From Alphaproteobacteria bacterium (GTDB lineage: Bacteria > Pseudomonadota > Alphaproteobacteria > RF32 > CAG-239), in assembly GCA_003542415.1 (NCBI GenBank), contig DPKR01000043.1:1-9653 (forward strand): a stretch of DNA of 9,653 nt. The letters are read 5' to 3'. A program made the position numbers and the translations under genes. Positions 5,464 through 9,653 of this stretch are shown piece after piece (within the stretch, counting starts at the first letter, position 1; each line of letters opens with the position of its first letter). The notes under the pieces were generated by a model that ran no database searches, was not told where the DNA came from, and worked only from the letters and a program-made list of their open reading frames with translations.

Positions 5464-7539
5464 CTTATAAGTTAAAAAAGCCTCATCTTGCTCAAAAAGA
5501 TAAAGCAGGTTTTTTAATGCTTTTCCTCTTTGAGTTTGAAGCGATGAATCGAGATTTAAAATCATTTCTGCATCTTTGTGCGCTGTATAAAGCAAATCTT
5601 TATGAAATTCCAAGCTTGCTATTTTAAATTCTTCAAAACCGGATTGTTTTGTGCCTAAAATTTCTCCACCACCTCGCAAATCCAAATCTTTTTCAGCTAA
5701 GAAAAAGCCGTCTTCGCTTTCTTTCATGGTCTTCAAGCGTTCGTGAGCGGTTTCACTTAATTTTGCACCATATAGCAACACACAAAATCCGGCTTCAAAT
5801 CCGCGTTTAATGCGTCCGCGCAGTTGGTGGAGCTGTGCCAGTCCGAAACGTTCTGCCTGCTCAATAACCATCAGCGTTGCTTCTTTAACATTAACCCCGA
5901 CTTCAATCACCGTTGTTGCAACCAACACTTTGATTTTTCCGGTTTTAAAACGTTCCATCACTTCGTCTTTTTCGGCTTCTTTCATTTTTCCGTGCACAAG
6001 CCCGACATCTGAGCCGAATATTTTTTGCAAATCTTCAAAACGTTTGATAGCAGCTGCCAAGTCTGATTTTTCACTTTCTTCAATAAGCGGACAAACCCAA
6101 TATGCTCTAGCGCCGCTTTCTATTTTTCTTTTTAAAGCGCTTACCACATCATTTATTTTAGAAATCGGCATCACAGATGTCTCAACGGGTTTTCTTCCCT
6201 TTGGCAGCTCGTCTATTTTTGAATAGTCCATATCACCGAATCGCGTTAAAACAATTGTTCTCGGGATCGGTGTTGCCGTCATCACCACAATATCCGGCTT
6301 GTTGCCTTTTAGGCTTAATTTCAAACGTTGCTCAACACCAAATCTATGTTGTTCATCAACCACAATAAAGGCTAAATCTTTGAATATCACTTCATCGGTG
6401 AACAACGCATGCGTGCCGATTAAAATATCAATTTCGCCTTTTTTTAATTTTTCTAAAAGCTCGGTTCTTTTTTTCCCTTTAATTTTACTTGTTAAGAGCT
6501 CTGCTTTAATACCGACAATTTCCGCCCATGCCGAAATTGTTTCCAAATGCTGTTTTGCGAGTATTTCCGTCGGTGCCATAATAGCTGCCTGAAAACCGGC
6601 TTCCACTGCGTTTAACATAGCCAAAAAAGCCACAACCGTTTTGCCGCACCCAACATCTCCCTGAACAAGTCTCAAACCTTGAAATTTTGATTTTTGGTCT
6701 TTGATGATATCTTCCAAAACCTTTTTTTGTGCGTTTGTTAACTCAAATCCGAGCGATTTTAAGAGTTTTTGGCGCAAAACAGCGTTTCCTTCAACGCTTC
6801 TTCCAATCTTTTTTTTGTGATGTAAACGTGCGATTGAAAGGGTTAACTGGTTTGCAAGCAGTTCGTCATAAGCAAGCCTTTGTCTTTCAGGGCTCATTGC
6901 GTCCAAATCTATTGCAGATTTCGGAAAGTGAGCTTTTATTAAAGCCTCTTTAAATGCCGGCCACTTTTTTTCTTTTAAAAAGTTTTCTTCAAGCCATTCC
7001 GGCATATCAGGCAGTTTTGAAAGCGCTTGATTTGTCAGTGATATCATCATCTTGTTTGTTATACCGGAAGAAAGCGGATAAACAGGCTCGATACCTTTAA
7101 TATTATTTTCAAAAGAAGGGTCTGTCATATAATCCGGATGGCTCATCTGAATTTGACCGTTAAACCATTGAATCTTACCGGATATCAATTTTTTTGCGCC
7201 GATTGGCAGTTGTTTTTTTAAAGAATCTTTGTAATATTTAAAAAAGTTTAGAGTGAGATCTCCCGTGCCGTCCTCACAAATCACCCGATACGGTTGTTTT
7301 TTGCTTTTTGGTTCAATATGTTCAGAGATTTTGACAACCCCTGTCCAAATTTTACCTTCCTCAACATTTCTTAAAGAGCAGGAATAAGATCTGTCAATAA
7401 TATTGTATGGCAAGTGCCATAAAAGATGCACAATTTTTTGCCCACCCACAAGGTTTGAAACGAGCTTCAAATAGCGTGAGCCGACACCTTTTAATGTGTC
7501 AATTGAGCAAAACAGAGGATTTAATATTTCCGGCCGCAT
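5458..7539 (-). CDS. recG: ATP-dependent DNA helicase RecG
   Basis: This full-length, 693-residue protein is typical of RecG. The N-terminal wedge/OB region (about 1-200) opens with LKGVGSRY (16-23) and WHLPYNIIDRS (41-51). The helicase core has LTNAQ (267-271), Walker A GDVGCGKT (294-301), MAPTEILAKQH (321-331), the RecG-type DEQH box (395-398), TATPIPRT (421-428), ATTVIEVGVNV (541-551) and motif VI HQLRGRIKRG (571-580). The C-terminal DLDLRGGGEILGTKQSG (618-634) is also diagnostic. RecG remodels stalled replication forks and branch-migrates Holliday junctions. Motif VI normally reads RGRVGRG; here V-G is replaced by I-K, with Lys578 encoded at 5806-5808, although both arginines remain. AAGGA lies 6 nt before the ATG. 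It lies 101 bp downstream of trxB on the same strand. Confidence 0.97.
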   Translation of the reverse strand: MRPEILNPLFCSIDTLKGVGSRYLKLVSNLVGGQKIVHLLWHLPYNIIDRSYSCSLRNVEEGKIWTGVVKISEHIEPKSKKQPYRVICEDGTGDLTLNFFKYYKDSLKKQLPIGAKKLISGKIQWFNGQIQMSHPDYMTDPSFENNIKGIEPVYPLSSGITNKMMISLTNQALSKLPDMPEWLEENFLKEKKWPAFKEALIKAHFPKSAIDLDAMSPERQRLAYDELLANQLTLSIARLHHKKKIGRSVEGNAVLRQKLLKSLGFELTNAQKKVLEDIIKDQKSKFQGLRLVQGDVGCGKTVVAFLAMLNAVEAGFQAAIMAPTEILAKQHLETISAWAEIVGIKAELLTSKIKGKKRTELLEKLKKGEIDILIGTHALFTDEVIFKDLAFIVVDEQHRFGVEQRLKLSLKGNKPDIVVMTATPIPRTIVLTRFGDMDYSKIDELPKGRKPVETSVMPISKINDVVSALKRKIESGARAYWVCPLIEESEKSDLAAAIKRFEDLQKIFGSDVGLVHGKMKEAEKDEVMERFKTGKIKVLVATTVIEVGVNVKEATLMVIEQAERFGLAQLHQLRGRIKRGFEAGFCVLLYGAKLSETAHERLKTMKESEDGFFLAEKDLDLRGGGEILGTKQSGFEEFKIASLEFHKDLLYTAHKDAEMILNLDSSLQTQRGKALKNLLYLFEQDEAFLTYKA

Positions 7540-7605
7540 TTTTTTCCTTATAAAGTCATCGCCCGCTTTACCGTCAGACTAATACACCCAACGATTGACA
7601 GATTA

Positions 7606-7634
7606 TTTTTACGCCTTAATCTTATTCTTGTCTA
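7606..7634 (-). promoter_or_regulatory. possible recG promoter in the trxB-recG gap
   Basis: On the - strand, TAGACA (7629-7634; five of six -35 matches) and TAAAAA (7606-7611; four of six -10 matches) are 17 bp apart. Transcription would start near 7599, about 60 nt before the recG ATG. The 101-bp gap holds no terminator hairpin or RNA gene that I can see, so recG could also be read through from trxB. AT-rich sequence gives such matches by chance, hence the low confidence. Confidence 0.28.
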
Positions 7635-7640
7635 TCTTTT

Positions 7641-8570
7641 TTATAAACTTGTTAAATATCTTTGCGCTTCCATGGCGGCTTTTGCACCCGTGCCTGCCGC
7701 AATCACAGCTTGCTGAAAAGATTTGTTTTTAACATCGCCGCAAGCAAACACTCCTTCAATGTTTGTCGCACACGAATCGGGTTTTGTTAAAATATATCCG
7801 TCATCATCAAGGCTCAGATATTTCTTAAAAATTTCTGAATTCGGTTTGTATCCGATAGCTAAAAACACACCGTCCAAGTCAATGGTTTTGATTTCATCTG
7901 TCATCACATTTTTGAGCTTAACCCCGCTTACCTGTTCATCGCCTAAAATTTCATACACCACATTGTTCCACGCAATTTCTATTTTCGGATTTTTAAAAAG
8001 CCTGTCCTGCAAAATTTTTTCGGCTCGTAATTCACCGCGTCTGTGCACCAAAATCACTTTAGAGGCAAAGTTTGTTAAATAAAGCGCTTCCTCAGCAGCA
8101 GCGTTTCCGCCGCCCACAACGGCAACCGTTTTGTTTTTATAAAAAAAGCCGTCGCATGTTGCGCAGGTTGATAACCCTTTGCCGATGTATTTTTTATGTG
8201 CATCATAATCAAGCCATTTTGCGCTGGCACCTGTTGCAATAATCAAGCTTTGAGTTTGAAAGCAGTTTCCGTTTTCAGAGCTCAAAATAAAAGGCCTAGA
8301 GCTCAAATCAACCCCGTTGACTTTATCATTAATAATCGTTACCCCGACATTTAAGGCCTGTTGTTTCATTTTTTCGGTGAGTTCGCTTCCCGAAATACCT
8401 AAAGGAAAACCCGGAAAGTTTTCGATATTTGATGTCATTGTGAGCTGTCCGCCCTCTTCAAATCCCGAAATAAGACACGGGTTTAACCCTGCTCTTGCAG
8501 CATAAATTGCAGCCGTATATCCGGCAGGTCCTGCACCTAAAACAATGATTTTTGCTGTATATTGCGCCAT
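7641..8570 (-). CDS. trxB: thioredoxin-disulfide reductase
   Basis: This 309-residue protein is the usual length for low-molecular-weight TrxB. It has the FAD dinucleotide motif GAGPAG (12-17), the redox-active pair CATC (136-139, followed by DGFFY), the NADPH-binding GGGNAA (153-158), HRR (176-178) for the NADPH 2'-phosphate, and the second FAD motif GVFACGDV (273-280) followed by QQAVIAAGTG. The enzyme moves electrons from NADPH through FAD and the Cys pair to thioredoxin in the cytoplasm. AAAGGAG sits 6 nt before the ATG. The gene has a probable promoter of its own directly behind the terminator of the preceding gene, with recG 101 bp downstream. Everything expected is present. Confidence 0.97.
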   Translation of the reverse strand: MAQYTAKIIVLGAGPAGYTAAIYAARAGLNPCLISGFEEGGQLTMTSNIENFPGFPLGISGSELTEKMKQQALNVGVTIINDKVNGVDLSSRPFILSSENGNCFQTQSLIIATGASAKWLDYDAHKKYIGKGLSTCATCDGFFYKNKTVAVVGGGNAAAEEALYLTNFASKVILVHRRGELRAEKILQDRLFKNPKIEIAWNNVVYEILGDEQVSGVKLKNVMTDEIKTIDLDGVFLAIGYKPNSEIFKKYLSLDDDGYILTKPDSCATNIEGVFACGDVKNKSFQQAVIAAGTGAKAAMEAQRYLTSL

Positions 8571-8590
8571 ATTTTTCTCCTTTGTTTTTT

Positions 8591-8619
8591 AATATAAACG
8601 GAAATTTAAAAAAAAACAA
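8591..8619 (-). promoter_or_regulatory. candidate trxB promoter
   Basis: On the - strand, TTGTTT (8614-8619) and TATATT (8591-8596; five of six -10 matches) are 17 bp apart. Transcription would start near 8584, leaving a short leader of about 14 nt that contains the ribosome site. The -35 box overlaps the foot and T-run of the upstream gene's terminator, so terminator and promoter are packed into about 50 bp. The -35 match is only three of six. Confidence 0.42.
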
Positions 8620-8640
8620 CCTCCGAAATTTCGGAGGTTG
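8608..8640 (-). terminator. rho-independent terminator of the 285-residue protein gene
   Basis: A perfect 24-bp palindrome (8617-8640, arms CAACCTCCGAAA and TTTCGGAGGTTG) begins 4 nt after the stop codon of the 8645-9502 gene. On the - strand it is followed by nine T residues (8616 down to 8608). About ten base pairs can form with a four-base loop. The T-run is on the - strand side, so it mainly serves that gene. Confidence 0.9.
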
Positions 8641-8644
8641 CTTT

Positions 8645-9502
8645 TTAAAGCTCACCAAGTTTGTAACAACCGTTGATCCATTTAAATTTTTGGATATGTG
8701 CTTTTTTAGGCAAATAGAGCACGCCGCCCTTTCTTTTGACTTCAGAGTCATCATGAAAGACGCAAGAATCAAATTCTTGCAATTTTTCGCCCAACAAAAA
8801 CCACGCATCGGTTTTAACGCCTTTTCTAACACACAAAAGCGTGCCGAAAGGTGTTTTGTAACAATCGTTAAAAGCTCCGATCCTTTTGATTTCAACCCCT
8901 TTTTTTGTTTGGCATAAGGCCCAAAAAGCACATAATCCGGCTCGGAAAACGATGTAGTTTTTTCTGTAAAAAACCGGAATAAGAGGTGTTCTTACAACGC
9001 AACATGAATCGATGTAGAAAAAAGAACCTTTGTAAACAAAGCCTTTAGAATACCCCACATTAACATTGCTGATTTCAGAGGTTTTTTCAACAATGTTGCC
9101 TTTTTTGCTTTTCACCCAAAGCCTTGAGAATCCTTCTTTATCAACGGTCACGAAGGCTTTTTTAACAAAAGCCTCAAACCACTGATCCGAAAATTCTTTT
9201 TTCATTCTTTGAAATTCCTGATAAACCGGCAAGTCTTTAAAGGGATAGGCTCTTCTTGCGCCTTCTTCAAGCGCATCCAATCTTTCATCTATTCCGACAT
9301 GCCTGTTTTTCTTAAATTTCAAAATTTGACAGTTTGGTAAAAACAAAGAAGGTGTTTGATTGTCCTCGTCAACCCTGTAAACGTCGTTTTTAACCTGAAA
9401 AAAGTTTTCAAAAACTTCTTTTACGGGGATTGCCGTACCAAGTTTTGTCAGCTTTTCTTCCTTGAAGATATAAGCCGAGCTTTTATTGATATATACATCC
9501 AT
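8645..9502 (-). CDS. uncharacterised cysteine-rich 285-residue protein, probable member of a tandem paralogous family
   Basis: I do not recognise this 285-residue protein. It has no signal peptide or membrane helix. Residues 75-115 look helical and charged (ERLDALEEGARRAY, then a QEFQRMKKEF stretch). Residues 115-280 look strand-rich, with repeated aromatic/hydrophobic turns such as GFVYKGSFFYIDS (154-166), FGTLLCVRKG (219-228) and GGVLYLPKK (259-267). There are nine Cys (58, 167, 168, 191, 197, 214, 224, 247, 279), high for a protein without a secretion signal. The gene has a consensus promoter and its own terminator, so it is monocistronic. The ATG at 9502 has no purine-rich ribosome site (ACTCTTCTATAT precedes it), and no other start lies between it and the predicted transcript start. 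Its C-terminus INGCYKLGEL resembles the end of the next gene (VNGSYKQDY), which suggests duplication. Confidence 0.75.
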   Translation of the reverse strand: MDVYINKSSAYIFKEEKLTKLGTAIPVKEVFENFFQVKNDVYRVDEDNQTPSLFLPNCQILKFKKNRHVGIDERLDALEEGARRAYPFKDLPVYQEFQRMKKEFSDQWFEAFVKKAFVTVDKEGFSRLWVKSKKGNIVEKTSEISNVNVGYSKGFVYKGSFFYIDSCCVVRTPLIPVFYRKNYIVFRAGLCAFWALCQTKKGVEIKRIGAFNDCYKTPFGTLLCVRKGVKTDAWFLLGEKLQEFDSCVFHDDSEVKRKGGVLYLPKKAHIQKFKWINGCYKLGEL

Positions 9503-9549
9503 ATATAGAAGAGTAAAATGATACGAAAAATAGTAAAATATTTGAAAGC

Positions 9550-9577
9550 ATTATATTTGATAAATTATTTTTGTCAA
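9550..9577 (-). promoter_or_regulatory. consensus sigma70-type promoter of the 285-residue protein gene
   Basis: On the - strand, TTGACA (9572-9577) and TATAAT (9550-9555) match the consensus at all twelve positions, with a 16-bp spacer. Transcription would start near 9543, giving a leader of about 41 nt before the ATG at 9502. It begins directly after the T-run of the preceding gene's terminator. It is the best promoter match seen in the window and predicts strong expression. Confidence 0.8.
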
Positions 9578-9578
9578 C

Positions 9579-9612
9579 AAAAAAACAACCCCCGAACTTT
9601 TGTTTCGGGGGT
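9579..9612 (-). terminator. rho-independent terminator of the gene entering from the right edge
   Basis: On the - strand, ACCCCCGAA and TTCGGGGGT form a 9-bp stem around a 7-nt loop (9597-9603), followed by TG and seven T residues (9585 down to 9579). It begins 9 nt after the stop codon at 9622-9624. Its 3' arm and tail match the terminator at 8608-8640 at all but one position, and the differing stem base pair is compensated (T-A there, C-G here). Confidence 0.9.
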
Positions 9613-9621
9613 AAAAGAGAG

Positions 9622-9653
9622 TTAATAATCTTGTTTGTAAGAACCGTTTACAA
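9622..9653 (-). CDS. C-terminal end of a probable paralogue of the 285-residue protein (partial)
   Basis: Only nine codons and a TAA stop are in the window (the frame begins at 9651); the gene continues beyond the right edge. The visible residues are VNGSYKQDY. Aligned to the C-terminus of the neighbouring gene (INGCYKLGEL), NG, Y and K are identical and V/I and S/C are similar, at the same distance from the stop within one residue. The stop is followed by a terminator almost identical to that of the neighbour. The match is short, so homology is inferred from both signals together. The rest of the protein cannot be seen. Confidence 0.6.
   Translation of the reverse strand, partial: VNGSYKQDY

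Noticed and set aside
5810..6592. Several + strand open frames opposite recG.
   Set aside because: They are antisense to an intact, motif-complete recG and give low-complexity Ser/Thr/Pro-rich or Phe-rich products, as expected for shadow frames.
7540..7640. A search of the trxB-recG gap for a small RNA or tRNA.
   Set aside because: No cloverleaf, no GC-rich hairpin with a T-run and no small open frame with a ribosome site was seen; only a weak promoter candidate.
8458..8931. A 157-codon open frame on the - strand.
   Set aside because: It crosses the end of the 285-residue gene, the strong terminator and the trxB start in another frame, and its product has no recognisable motif. TrxB and the other frame explain the region better.

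Overview
The window is AT-rich (roughly one third G+C by eye) and densely coded on both strands. It looks chromosomal. Several proteins point to an alphaproteobacterium: a DnaQ epsilon fragment with the HGALLDAELLAEVYLEL block, TrxB with CATCDGFFY, and RecG. The low G+C suggests a host-associated or reduced lineage, but the exact placement is inference. There is no phage, insertion sequence, CRISPR, tRNA or rRNA, and no gene-free stretch over 300 bases.

Layout. On the + strand, 1-1113 holds the 3' part of dnaQ followed with no gap by an M50-like membrane metalloprotease gene. On the - strand, 4181 down to 1085 is a tight three-gene run: an exported protein of unknown function, a MurC/Mpl-type Mur ligase and an S66 LD-carboxypeptidase. 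The last two fit the muropeptide-recycling steps of tetrapeptide trimming and tripeptide re-ligation. Divergent from this run, 4289-5438 (+) holds a TetR-family regulator and a second, different HExxH membrane protein. The 107-bp divergent gap has a perfect palindrome, TGAACA-C-TGTTCA, that overlaps the likely tetR -35 box.

From 5458 to the right end everything is on the - strand. It contains recG, trxB and a single-gene unit (8645-9502) encoding an unrecognised cysteine-rich 285-residue protein. That unit has a consensus promoter and its own hairpin terminator.

At the right edge (9622-9653) the last nine codons of another - strand gene are visible. They end like the 285-residue protein (VNGSYKQDY against INGCYKLGEL) and are followed by a near-identical terminator. 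This suggests a tandem array of paralogous single-gene units running off the window, and it is the most original observation here. The second is the palindrome-controlled TetR/membrane-protease locus. The other genes are conserved housekeeping functions.
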